Shown here: in pieces, positions 54,397 through 64,000 of the stretch
Numbering within the stretch: position 1 is the first letter of the stretch
Layout of the letters: every line of letters begins with the position of its first letter
Assembly (NCBI RefSeq): GCF_029784135.1
Contig: NC_073746.1
Location: 295,020,089 to 295,084,088 of the forward strand
Source of the DNA: Toxorhynchites rutilus septentrionalis
Taxonomy: Eukaryota > Arthropoda > Insecta > Diptera > Culicidae
Reading direction: 5' to 3'
DNA: 64,000 nucleotides
Notes under the pieces: model-generated
Told to the model about the DNA's origin: nothing
Database searches by the model: none
What the model saw: the letters and a program-made list of their open reading frames with translations, nothing else
Translations under genes and position numbers: made by a program

Positions 54397-57300
54397 ACAA
54401 ATAGCTGATTACTTAGCCAAAGGATACGCGCATAAAGCAACGGAATTAGAATTAAAAGAGACAAAGGCAAGTGATGTTTGGTATCTACCCCTTGGTGTAG
54501 TGACCAACCCAAAGAAGCCGGAAAAGCTTCGTATTGTGTGGGACGCCGCAGCATCTGTGAAAGGCGTTTCCCTGAACTCGGTCCTTCTGAAAGGTCCGGA
54601 TCTGCTTCAGTCACTCCCAACCGTATTGTGTAGGTTTCGTCAAAAAGAGGTGGCAATCAACGCTGACATCAAAGAGATGTTCCATCAGGTGCTCATCAGG
54701 CCGGAAGATCGGCAAACACTACGATTTCTCTGGCGAAACCAGCCGTCAGAGGCAGTGCAAGTGTTTGTAATGAATGTCGCTATATTTGGTTCAACATGCT
54801 CACCATGTTCTGCACAGTTCGTGAAGAATCTCAACGCAAGGGAGCATTCCACCGAGTTTCCAAGGGCCGCAACCGCGGTAATTGAGAACCACTATGTGGA
54901 CGATTATTTGGACAGCGTCGATACCGTCGAAGAAGCGGTGCAGTTGGCTGAGGAGGTCAAAACAATACACGAGCGAGGCGGATTCTAATTACGACACTGG
55001 TTGTCGAACGCCCCGGAAGTACTGGAGCGGATCGGTGAGGAATCGTCTGAATCTTCAAAGAACTTCGTAATGGGAAAATGTACCAACTCAGAACGGATTT
55101 TGGGTATGATTTGGATACCACAAGAGGACATATTTTCCTTTGCGGTACAATTTCGTAGTGACCTAAAAAAACTGGTGGACGGAAATGGCTACCCTACTAA
55201 AAAAGAACTGCTCAGTCTGGTAATGAGCATATTTGATCCTCTTGGCCTGGTGGCTAACTTCGTGATACATGGTAAAGTCTTGGTACAAGATGTTTGGAGA
55301 TCAGGTATAGAATGGGATAAAACCATACCAGAGGCTATCTATCCAATGTGGAACCGATGGATTTTAGCTTTGCAAGAACTAAGCAGTGTAAGAATAAATC
55401 GCTCTTATTTTCCCGGATACGATCCGAAGTCCCTCGAGAGTATAGAGCTGCATGTTTTCGTAGATGCTAGTATGACCGCTTATGCCGCAGCTGCTTATTT
55501 CCGGATAATCGATCGCGAGACTGTCCGTTGTACTCTAGTAGCCTCCAAAACCAAGGTTGCACCGCTCAAGCAACTATCAGTGCCTAGGTTAGAGTTGCAA
55601 GCTGCTGTCATCGGTACAAGACTGATGAAAACCATCATTGAAAGCCATACAATTCCGATTAGAAGAAAAATTTTCTGGAGCGATTCAAACACCGTTCTAG
55701 CTTGGCTTCGTTCTGATCAACACAAATTTCATCAATTCGTGGCTTTCAGGGTTGGGGAAATCCTGGAACAATCCGAAGCATCCGATTGGAGAAAGGTGCC
55801 AACAAGGTGGAACGTATCAGATGAAGCAACGAAATGGGGTAATGGTCCAGTTGCTTCTGAGACGTGTAGGTGGCAACGAGGACCAGAGTTCCTGTACAAA
55901 GACGAACGGGATTGGCCAGAACAAGAGAAGAACTGGGTCACTTCCGAGGAGATGCGGATTGTTAACCTACATCATCGTACCGGAACTGAGGAAATATTTA
56001 AATTTGAACGGTTCTCCAAATAGGAACGCTTGCTGAGGACTGCTGCGTACGTTAGAAGATTTCGATATAACTGCCAGAAGAAAAAGAATGAATTAACGCT
56101 CCCAGACCCTGAGATATTGAACAGAGAAGAACTTCTGGAAGCAGAGTTAACTGTGGTGAGGCTGATCCAACGTGAATCTTTCGCAAACGAATACGCTACA
56201 CTGGTGTTCAACCAACAAGTTCCGATGGAACAACGGAAGTTAATTGATAAGAACAGCAAACTATACAAACTGTGTCCCTTTCTTGGAGGTGACGGTGTGA
56301 TACGGAAGGACGGAAGAATCGGTGCCGCACCCTGGTTGTCATATGAAGCAAAGTTTCCGGCGATTTTGCCCGAAAACCATTACGTGACAACACTTATCAT
56401 CCACAGTTATCATCGTAAGTTCGGCCACGCGAACAACGAGACGGTTGTGAATGAATTGAGGCAGCGGTTTCATGTGTCCGAGATCAGATCGGCTGTTAGA
56501 AAGATGTCAGATAATTGTAGGAAGTGCAAAGTTCGTAAGGCAAGCCCACATCCTCCTCGCATGGGTCCGCTTCCGGAGTCACGGTTAAATCCATACGTCA
56601 GACCATTCACATTTACAGGTCTAGATTATTTTGGTCCCATCTCCATCAGATTAGGACGTAGTTGTGTTAAGCGTTGGGTGGCATTGTTTACCTGTCTCAC
56701 GACCAGGGCAATTCATTTAGAGTTGGCATTCACTTTGGCTACGGAATCCTGCAAGCTAGCTGTGCGAAGATTTATTGCACGCCGTGGTGCCCCTTTGCAG
56801 ATATACTCGGATCAGGGAACGAATTTCCAAGGAGCTAGGAAAGAACTGCAACAAGAAATAAACAAGTTGAACCATGAACTGGCTGCAACATTTACGAATG
56901 CGGCGACGCAGTGGAAACTGAATCCTCCCTATGCCCCGCATATGGGAGGTATCTGGGAAAGACTTGTACGGTCGGTGAAAGCAGCTTTGGCGGCAATGGA
57001 GATGTCCAGGAATCCGGATGAAGAAACCCTCATCACGGCTTTAGCAGAAGCAGAGTCCCTAATAAATAGTCGCCCACTTACGTATCTTCCATTGGATTCG
57101 GAGGAAAATGAAGCACTGACTCCAAATCACTTTTTGCTTCTCAGTTCAAACGGAGTATGCCAACCAGTAACCATGCAGTCGCATAACACGTCAGCTATTC
57201 GTTCAAATTGGAAGCATGTACAGGTCATGCTCGATCGGTTCTGGAGCCGGTGGATCAAGGAGTTCCTTCCAGTAATTTCAAGGCAGTCCAAGTGGTTCGG

Positions 57301-57574
57301 GGAAGTAAAACCGATACATATTGGAGATTTAGTCATGATTGTGAACGAAATGAGAAGAAACAGTTGGGAAGGAGGAAGAGTTGTCAAGCTGTATCCGGGG
57401 AAGGATGGGCGTATACGAAGCGCAGATGTGAAGACGTCGACAGGCATCGTTCAGAGACCGTTAACGAAACTGGCAGTTTTGGATGTGCTAGATGCTGAGA
57501 GTATGGCTGAAAAAACTTCGAGCAATACGGGTGGGGGTATGTGCGCAACGGTACAAAACCCCTCGTCAACGTAA
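54323..57574 (+). pseudogene. BEL Pol (reverse transcriptase, RNase H, integrase) with two stops
   Basis: A single frame runs from 54323 to 57574 but is cut by TAA at 54986-54988 and TAG at 56021-56023. The reverse transcriptase shows YLPLGVVTNPKKPEKLRIVW, NADIKEMFHQV and the catalytic YVDD at about 54893-54904. RNase H starts with FVDAS (about 55457). The integrase has an H-H-C-C zinc finger ending CRKCK (about 56516-56530), core Asp in GLDYFG (about 56625) and YSDQGTNF (about 56810), Glu in GIWERLV (about 56955), then the BEL-type C-terminal domain with GDLVMI. Protease is missing. Both stops are single codons in otherwise well-kept sequence. The second stop sits where Trp is usual, so it may be TGG changed to TAG. 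Confidence 0.9.
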
Positions 57575-57829
57575 AACGCTTCTGGTTCTTTCCCATTTAT
57601 ATAAATTGTTTATGCGAAACTAACGCTTCACTGTCATTCGTTGTGAATACGTCAGATACAGAGTATATACCTCATTCACAACAGTAATAGCGCGGGAGTA
57701 CAAAGTTCATCGAAATTTATAAACTAAATCGATTGGTGAATACGATTTTTTCTATTTAGTTCTTACAGAACTCAACACTTACTCAAAAAAACGAGTTTGC
57801 CTTGAGGAATCCGAACCGTCTCTGTAACA
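57540..57829 (+). repeat. BEL 3' LTR
   Basis: Identical base for base, by eye, to 51890-52179. The last codons of the pol frame (stop at 57574) run into the LTR. Confidence 0.97.
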
Positions 57830-58519
57830 AATACACTGCCGCCTTCATCCCACCTCGAGCCACCTTCGTAATCACCCAGTTTGCCGTCGGTGTGGCAGAA
57901 ACAAAAATTGCTCATGTGACATGCCTACCGGGTCATTACTTGAATCAGCAGCCAGTAACACCCTGATTTGTGTAATCCGGCATTTCGCCGCTGGCATCGA
58001 AGCCGTGCGGTGGCACAACACACGCGCTCTCTTTCTCTCTCACTACTGAAGAGACCTTTTGACACGGCAATCTTATCCGGGGGACAATTGACTTTTAATA
58101 CCACAACATTTATCACCGAAACGGCGCGTGACGTGTCGTACGATGGGACACCAAAATCACCGACTTGCGCCATCATACCCAACGATGCCGGAACGTTACA
58201 ATTAGCAAACACCCCAGTGATCACCGAGGAAACGCAGAATGTCCGTTCACTGGAACAAGATTAATTTGGTAATGTCTTCGTGCCCCGGGGCCAGGGTAAT
58301 CGAAACCAAGTTACGCCGTGGATTGACCTTCCGACGACCACCGTGAGTTTGGTTTTAATGGTTGTGCGATCGCATAATTGACCACCGTTTCTGGCTGGCG
58401 AAAGGCGCAATATTCGATTTCCGAGCCTGAAACCAATATTCTCCATATGTTCGCTGTGAAAGGAGACAACCAAACAATTAATCAAACTATTAAACCGCTG
58501 GATGTCACGTAATATTCTG
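57830..58519. other. Unassigned right flank of the BEL insertion
   Basis: GC-richer, single-copy-like sequence with a 98-residue plus-strand frame at 57968-58264 (threonine-rich, opposite a 99-residue minus frame) that I do not recognise. Probably host non-coding DNA or an unidentified exon. Confidence 0.4.
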
Positions 58520-58566
58520 TTTTAGTCTAATTAGCCCGGGGGATTGCCGGGCTAATTAGACTAAAA
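58520..58566. repeat. Perfect 20-bp inverted repeat with 7-base loop
   Basis: ttttagtctaattagcccgg at 58520-58539 is followed after gggattg by its exact reverse complement at 58547-58566. Transcribed, it would give a strong hairpin. There is no other repeat around it and no T-run typical of a polymerase III end. Function unknown. Confidence 0.9.
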
Positions 58567-58996
58567 TCATTCATCCAATACATTCGCAATGACGAATGTA
58601 CAGTATCGTGATTATCAGACACCATTTTAATTCAAGATTTTTTCTCCATTTGTAAAAACACGTGTTACTTTCACATGGAATACATTATAGAAAATTATGT
58701 TTTTCGAATTTTCGTACTCTTTCTTCAAAATGTTCTACAGTCAACCCTCCTATAACGCGGTACTCTGAGAACGCGGTTTCCGTTCAACCACGACTTCTCA
58801 GTTTTTTTCGTACAACCAATGCATGATTTTAACTGAATATGTTTATATAAACATGCAAGATAATTTCTTAGCCATTTACGACATCGGTTTCAGGCTAGCT
58901 CCGGCTCAGAGGATATGATTCGCAAGTCACGATGTGCTGCAAAATTAGCTGTCATTGCCAAACTTATCGAACTACTCGGAGCGTTCAAGGCAGATA

Positions 58997-59802
58997 AAGG
59001 GTGTGTCACATCAAATTGCATCACGGAAAAAACGCTGTAGAAATTTAATTTTTAGGAATTATATCTTCAGCTTTCGCTTATAATCAGATAAGAGTGTATA
59101 GATCACGTTGGCCATGCTTCACTGTCAATTTTTCGTAAATTTGGAAAAATGTCGTCGAACGAAAAAGAGCGTCGTGAATTAATCCTGCGCACTCATTTCG
59201 AGAATCCGGAGTTGTCACATCGGGACATCGGTAAGATGCTGGGAATCGTCCAATCCACGGTCAGCAGAGTACTAAAACGATACTTCGAGAACCTAACCAT
59301 CGACCGGAAGGTGAAGAACAGAAGCGCTTACTACCACTATTGAAGCAGCACGAGGGCCCGACCATCTTCTGGCCGGATCTCGCTTCGTGCCACTATTCAA
59401 AGGACGTGTTGGAGTGGTACGAAGCCAACGGGGTCACCTTCGTGCCAAAGGAAATGAACCCGCCCAACGCGTCGGAGCTTCGCCCAATAGAGAAATATTG
59501 GGCGATTATGAAGCAGGCCCTCCGGAAGAACCCAAAAGTTGTCAAATCGGAGGCGGACTTCAAGAGAAAATGGATTTCTGTTCAAAAAAAAACTACAACC
59601 TGACGTTGTACAGAACCTTATGGACGGGGTAAAGAGGAAGGTGCGAGCATACGGGCTTGGGCTCGAAGTATGAATAAATAGAAAATGCCGAAAGTTGTTT
59701 AATAGTTTTTGTTTTACTGTCTAAAATGTTCAAAAGGATCGGTCTACTGGGCGAATTTCTACAGCGTTTTTTCCGTGATGCAATTTGATTTGACACACCC
59801 TT
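58997..59802 (+). mobile_element. ITmD37E transposon, copy 2, internally deleted (806 bp)
   Basis: The terminal repeats are the same as at 2727-4022, with TA at 58995-58996 and 59803-59804. Compared with copy 1, bases equivalent to 3050-3541 (about 492) are missing; both sides of the breakpoint carry ac, so joining used at most two bases of homology. The sequences kept are very similar to copy 1. It is a non-autonomous derivative nested in the pogo-like element. Confidence 0.93.
59149..59673 (+). pseudogene. ITmD37E transposase, deletion relic
   Basis: The start MSSNEKERRELI and helix-turn-helix match copy 1. After VKN at 59317 the sequence jumps to the second catalytic region in another frame (QHEGPTIFWPDLASCHYS) and on to LRPIEKYW. 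The first catalytic Asp is lost with the deletion. In the run near 59583-59592 there are nine A residues, one too many for the family frame, while copy 1 has one too few. Confidence 0.9.
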
Positions 59803-59835
59803 TATATGGAGAAAGTGCGCCCGTTTGGTTATAAA

Positions 59836-60073
59836 CACATTGCGGACCGCTCACGAGATTTCTCGTGTTTCGCGTTCCGTCTGTTACGGATGGATCACGA
59901 AATAACCGGTGTATTCTACACTTGAAGGTTAAATCCTTGGTTTCCCAAGAATCTAACAAGGCCTACCGATGCCTCGCCTTCGTCTCATCCACATCGAAGG
60001 AAACGATCTCATTCGTGGAATCCGAACAAATGAAGCGTTTAAGTTTGCCTCAAAACGTGCGGTCCTTAATATG
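59836..60073. mobile_element. Short MITE (238 bp), copy 2
   Basis: Near duplicate of 35957-36196, with ends cacattgcggaccgc and, reverse-complemented, catattaaggaccgc. TTAA follows the right end at 60074-60077. It lies 30 bases from the nested ITmD37E copy. No coding capacity. Confidence 0.68.
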
Positions 60074-60077
60074 TTAA

Positions 60078-60720
60078 GCTGGGTTAGAGGAGCGGTAGAA
60101 AACAGTACGGCAGAAAGCGGAAGAGGGTTTATCTGAATTGTTAAAGAGAATGGATGATCACAAGAGTTTGAATGAATTCTGCGCTCTCTTATTATTTAAG
60201 TAGTATTCAGCTGCTACTAGTATTTTATTGGAAGATGAACGTTTGCAACATGAACTGTTGTAGAGTTCACAAATGTGGACAAGCGTATTTTGTTTTGTTT
60301 TCAAAAAATCGGTATACTTTAAAAATGGTTACAGAAATACAGATTGAGTATTGGAAGCCGCTTCTTTAACTTCAGCACCATCAACGTTTTTATCAGAGAA
60401 GAACACCCGAATACTGTTTTGAAATTTTAACATTTAAATGAAAATTTTTAGTTTAGTTTTGACGTAGAAATACGTCTTTGATTTCTACATAGAAGGGTCA
60501 CTCTACGAAAAATGTAACGTTTCTTGAGAGTTTTCAAATGCATATTACGCAGAATCTTTCCTACGATATATGTTATAATATATACCACTTGACAGCAAAT
60601 TTATCCAGCATTTTTTTCGCCCGACACATCAACAGTGGAAATAATTAAACAACTGTACAATTTAACAAAAAAAGAGGTTCGTTAATCGGGCCGAAAAATC
60701 AATACACTTATCGAATTTGA
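60078..60720. other. Interior of the pogo-like element, nothing recognised
   Basis: AT-rich sequence without recognised coding similarity. A block near 60455-60480 has gacgtagaaatacgtc, again the palindrome-like gacgta...tacgtc motif found at other repeats in the window. Confidence 0.4.
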
Positions 60721-60816
60721 CTCGCTAACTGGGCTGCAAAACAGCAAAAGCAATACTTCGAATTGAAGATAACATCTATTATTGATACATAGCTGCTTTG
60801 CATCCCAGTTAACGTA
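60721..60816. repeat. Inverted repeat, possible short MITE
   Basis: ctcgctaactgggctgcaaa at 60721 (continuing acagc) and gctgctttgcatcccagtta at 60792 (continuing acgta) are imperfect reverse complements over 25 bases, with a loop of about 46 bases. The cgttaactggg ends resemble pogo-type terminal repeats; a variant, cgttaatcgggc, lies just outside at 60681. Confidence 0.5.
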
Positions 60817-61600
60817 CGCCCTGTTATAGATAAGTCCAGTTAGGGAATGACTTTTCTATATGACAGGCTGATGGACACCATAAGCGAGTGTTATCCGGGT
60901 TGCGGCAACATGGGCAATTGTACAGCGAAAAATGATATCAATACTAGGAGGATGCCAGCGATTATCATGCGAGGACCTATTGAGACCGGCATTACATCGC
61001 ATCACAAAAATGAAACGAAATGAAATATTAATTTTAATGGCTCATATTCATAATTCTCAATGGCTCAATTTGTTCAATAGATTGAGAAGTAGAACCAATA
61101 TGACTTGATTGTGATAGTCTGCAAACGAACATTATTCCACCGGAAAAGCTACTTTTCAGGGCTACTATTTAGAGTTTCAAAAGAATGAAACTAACAGATT
61201 TCTGAACAATGAAAAGAATTACATTAAAAAAAAAACAACTGTTCTGAACAGTTAGAGTCCTACGTCAAACTTCCGTCCGTGCCCCTAGGCTCAGACCCAT
61301 CTACTTTTTGTTTTATTTTTTTATCATTTCCTTTTCTGATCTCTTATTGGTCTCCATACTACGCGGTACGAATAATGTGATTTGTACTCATTCTGAGTTT
61401 CCTTTAGCGCGGTTTCCATACAACGCGCTACGGATTAGCCTGGTTTGTATGCAAAATCCGAGTTTCTTGCAGCGCGGTTTCCATATAACGCGGTACGCAC
61501 TCACCGCGTTATAGGAAGGTTGACTGTACAAACATTTCTCGGGTGGACAAAAAAAAACAGAATTTAAGACAACTGATTTTGATACATATAGATAACAGTT

Positions 61601-61726
61601 TTGCTTCATAAGAGAAATAATTTTTTTGATTTTCTACCCTTCAGTTTATTTCTAAATCATACACACATACCCCGGACGGAGACGAACACAACAATAGAAG
61701 GACAGCTCAAATCGGATTTTTTATCC
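61601..61726 (-). repeat. Helitron-associated repeat scrap
   Basis: A short stretch (acacacataccccggacgga, gacgaacacaacaatagaag, gacagctcaaatcgga) matches the unit at 33300-33420 in the same relative order. Only about 100 bases remain. Confidence 0.5.
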
Positions 61727-62810
61727 TATCATTTTTACAACTCTAGGCTAATCTTTCTTCAATGTTTGAACGTTGTAGCACTTTACCATATTCAGGTTCC
61801 ATATTACGGGCGAAGTTTAGACCTTTCAGATGTCCAAAATCTCACCCTCAACGTTAGCTCCATTTTATGGCCATGTGCAATGATGCCAATGTTCCTAATT
61901 TTTCAGAACTATCCATACCTTTTGGAAAATTTTCTGATATCCAGACAAGCACTCAGAAGATAAGCCAGATTCTTCCTGATTGATAGAGAAATTCCATCCA
62001 AAAGGATTAACTTTCAATCCTGAAGATAATGCGCGATGCACGGCTCTTGGGACCAACATTTCGAACTACAAATGTACTGGGTCAGTTTTCACTTTCTCAC
62101 GACACAACTCTTGGATACTCTGCACGATACGTGTGACGCCAGGTTATCTTCAATTATGCTCTTTGGACCATCATCCTTGTTTTTTACCATGGAATTTTGT
62201 GAAGTATGTTAGAATGACTGAATATAAACCAGTCTTCGAAAATCATTGTATTAACAAATCTCCGTCGGCAGCTCCCGCAAACATAACGAAAACCGAACTC
62301 TTCGAATGATCCAAAAAAAAATCTAAGTCACACAAGATTAAACAGTTTGTCTAAGTGAAGTTTCGAGATAGGAGTAGTTGAGACAAACAGGCTCCCACTC
62401 TTGTGGATCCCGTTTGAGAACCAGAACTTTTTTTTTCTATTTTTATTATTTTTATTCCAGTATCTTTTCCATCATTTCTTGAATAGTTGATTTCAAAATT
62501 TATCCACTAGACATGTGAATTGACCCCTACGGGAGGTGAATCTCCGAAGCGTTGCAAGGAAAGTTTCTAATGATATGGTACTAATAGTTCTTCAGTAGCC
62601 GCTTTTACGAAAGCTTGATTTTTATTATTGATCACGCATTTGAATGAAAGTAACACTGCTTTCGTATGATTTTACCGTTCTTCAAGTACATACACACTTT
62701 ATGAGCTCCTCCACAAATACGTTGCGATTTCCATTCAAAAGTGAGCTCTGAGCTCTAAATCCAATGTTTCTAGCATTCGCTAAACGTCGGAGGTAAAGGT
62801 TCCCCATCTA
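61727..62810. other. Unassigned spacer
   Basis: Plus-strand frames of 109-120 residues (61601-61963 and 61980-62309) show no similarity I know. Nothing else is visible. The final TA at 62809-62810 borders an ITmD37E end. Confidence 0.4.
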
Positions 62811-63108
62811 AAGGGTGTATCGTTAAAAATCCGTACTTACAAAATTTATTCTCAAAATTTGAGTTTTTATTCGAACAATTAAAGCTAGTTTTGACATCAT
62901 TCATTTAATTTATTTTGCCTTTATAACCGATTGCGCGAACCTTGGTCTGAATACCATCCATAAGGTTCTGCACGACCTCAGAATCGACAGTTTTTAGTAT
63001 ATCACTACTTTAGGCCATTTTAGAAGGTGTCCCTTAATAATGGTCCAATATTTTTCTGTTGGGCTCCATTTTGAAAACTTTTGCGCTACCGATGAAATCA
63101 ACTTGCAA
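62811..63108 (-). pseudogene. ITmD37E terminal repeat and transposase C-terminus
   Basis: The end starts aagggtgtatcgttaaaaat after TA, sharing the aagggtgt start of the ITmD37E copies. The minus strand then reads, in changing frames, RSCRTLWMV, KWPKVV and SPTEKYWTIIKGHL, the C-terminal part including the catalytic Glu in TEKYW. It differs from both near-identical copies, so it is a separate subfamily. The rest of the element was cut off by insertion of the element at 63111 and is not seen beyond 63758. Confidence 0.78.
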
Positions 63109-63110
63109 TA

Positions 63111-63756
63111 CAGGGTCTTTCAGATTAACCCTTTCTCTACGAGCGTCTTCTTTAGACGACGTTGCTCTGTACAGCGGTAGCACTTCGACGAAGCACACTG
63201 CCATATTAAAAGGGTTAAACGCTCGTGCAAAAAAGTCGAATAGCCCCTTTTAATTTTTTTTTCGCTCCGTCGATGGTAGCACTGCATTTCCCACTTCTGG
63301 ACGATAATATTCGGCTACTCGTTCAGTCTTATCGGATGGTTTTTAGAGTCAAGATGTACAATTTACAAGAACGTGTATTTTTAGTAAAATCGTATTACTC
63401 GAGCAACCGAAGCCTTAATGAAACTTTGTCCTCGTATGGTAAAAATTTGAACATTTCTCGTCGTCGATTACTGCCTCGGGGAGTACGTGAAGGACCGTTG
63501 CTATGTTAATAAGCCACAAAATTTGGAAACTTGAAGATGAAATAAATCGGATTTTAAACAGCATCGAAGTCGTAATGTTAGAGTTGTGCATGAAGAGTTT
63601 TGTTCACCGTTTAAAATGCGTTATCGATAAAAGGGGTGGTCACGTCGAAAATGTCCTAAAATAAGCTTTATTTTCGTTTTTTTAAAACAAAAATCGGTTC
63701 AGTTTTGTAGAAGTTATTAAAATTTGTTACGTGAGCGTTTAATCTGAAAGACCCTG
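63111..63756 (+). mobile_element. Internally deleted IS630-Tc1-mariner-like element (646 bp)
   Basis: TA at 63109-63110 and 63757-63758 flank the perfect inverted repeat cagggtctttcagattaa. The interior keeps both ends of a transposase gene but not its catalytic middle. It is inserted in the ITmD37E fragment. The terminal repeats match no other element in the window. Confidence 0.82.
63354..63664 (+). pseudogene. Transposase remnant: N-terminal helix-turn-helix joined to C-terminus
   Basis: ATG at 63354 opens MYNLQERVFLVKSYYSSNRS, similar to the first helix-turn-helix of a DDE transposase group that starts MYT..E...IV..Y. After about 50 codons the frame is lost. Near the 3' end RLKCVIDKRGGHVENVLK followed by TAA (63662-63664) matches the usual C-terminal GGHFEHLL-type ending of that group. 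The catalytic region is deleted. Family placement is from memory of such motifs and not certain. Confidence 0.6.
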
Positions 63757-63758
63757 TA

Positions 63759-64000
63759 CTATGTCTACACAAAATTTCAATTAATTCTTCCCAACGGATA
63801 TCTTTTAATTGAGCAATTTCAGTATGTGCGGAAATCTTCGAAGATGAAAGAAGGCATTCGCCGTCAACTTTATTTAAATTGACTAGAAAATGAATTGATG
63901 AGCGTAGAGAGCGAGGATGACTGATGAACTATTCTAGCAAATGGTTATTCTAATTGACGTGACTAATGAATACAAATCTACCTCTTCATTAAATCTGACT
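63759..64000. other. Window edge, nothing recognised
   Basis: AT-rich sequence. I could not confirm continuation of the interrupted ITmD37E element here. Confidence 0.4.

Larger units (their letters stand above)
51890..57829 (+). mobile_element. BEL/Pao LTR retrotransposon, recently inserted, internally defective (5940 bp)
   Basis: Two direct LTRs of 290 bases (51890-52179 and 57540-57829), identical by eye, start TG and end CA and are flanked by the 5-bp duplication aatac (51885-51889 and 57830-57834). Between them are a gag region with PHD-like finger and DUF1759-like domain, then reverse transcriptase, RNase H, integrase zinc finger and core, and a C-terminal domain, the BEL/Pao order. 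The part between DUF1759 and reverse transcriptase, where CCHC knuckles and protease belong, is missing. Pol carries two in-frame stops. The primer-binding site after LTR1 is not recognised; a G-rich run (57530-57538) before LTR2 is the likely polypurine tract. Confidence 0.96.
58738..61526. mobile_element. Pogo/Tigger-like element with nested insertions (2789 bp)
   Basis: TA at 58736-58737 and 61527-61528 flank inverted ends: cagtcaaccctcctataacg on the left and, reverse-complemented, cagtcaaccttcctataacg on the right, both followed by cggt. Inside each end the motif (t/a)acgcggt or agcgcggtttcc recurs (58755-58780 and 61360-61500). It contains an internally deleted ITmD37E (58997-59802) and a MITE (59836-60073). 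A transposase for the element itself is not recognised, so it is non-autonomous or too decayed. Confidence 0.82.

Noticed and set aside
61140..61170. A further histone stem-loop (ctacttttcagggcta)
   Set aside because: The loop is present but the stem arms do not pair.

Overview
This is animal (insect) DNA. It most resembles a culicine mosquito such as Aedes: AT-rich and intron- or desert-like, with no host protein-coding gene I can defend. It is packed with transposable-element (TE) families typical of mosquitoes: ITmD37E transposons, a full-length mariner, hAT-like and pogo-like miniature elements, Helitron pieces, a tRNA-derived SINE ending in GAA repeats, an I-type non-LTR retrotransposon and a BEL/Pao LTR retrotransposon. 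The species call is inference from TE content, not from a host gene.

Layout. 1-2.7 kb: unassigned. 2.7-4.0 kb: ITmD37E copy 1 with TA target duplication. 4.95-8.31 kb: a large fold-back inverted repeat whose right arm is split by a complete mariner (6686-7970) with an open transposase. 8.55-8.92 kb: 3' end of the same non-LTR family found at 29.5-33.1 kb. 10.1-11.1 kb: hAT-like miniature. 11.1-14.9 kb: unassigned, partly CpG-rich. 14.95-19.48 kb: a probable outer element holding a mariner scrap and a decayed ITmD37E relative on the minus strand, itself split by a 700-bp insert. 22-26.9 kb: histone-type stem-loop, ACGCGG repeats, ITm and hAT scraps, and a 509-bp mini-mariner. 29.2-35 kb: Helitron sequence split by a 5'-truncated non-LTR element and by a SINE. 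35.1-36.2 kb: mariner relic and a short MITE.

37-39 kb: relics of histone H2A genes in two copies, with TATA-like promoter and histone 3' stem-loops. 39.7-40.8 kb: pogo relic. 41.0-43.2 kb: hAT-like element with a Tc1 relic nested inside. 45.5-46.7 kb: another hAT-like miniature with a mariner scrap. 47.9 kb: histone-type stem-loop with a possible H3 relic. 49.1-50.8 kb: Helitron cluster. 51.9-57.8 kb: BEL/Pao element with two identical 290-bp LTRs and an AATAC duplication, but with a broken polyprotein. 58.7-61.5 kb: pogo-like element containing an internally deleted ITmD37E and a MITE. 62.8-63.8 kb: ITmD37E fragment split by a 646-bp element.

How the parts relate. Nesting gives relative ages. 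The mariner, the BEL element, the non-LTR element and the two closely similar ITmD37E copies are young. The Helitron, pogo, Tc1 and histone relics are old. Only two long reading frames are uninterrupted: the mariner transposase (minus, 6762-7787) and the truncated retrotransposon ORF2 (plus, 29496-32603). No prokaryotic-type operon, CRISPR array, rRNA or true tRNA gene was seen.
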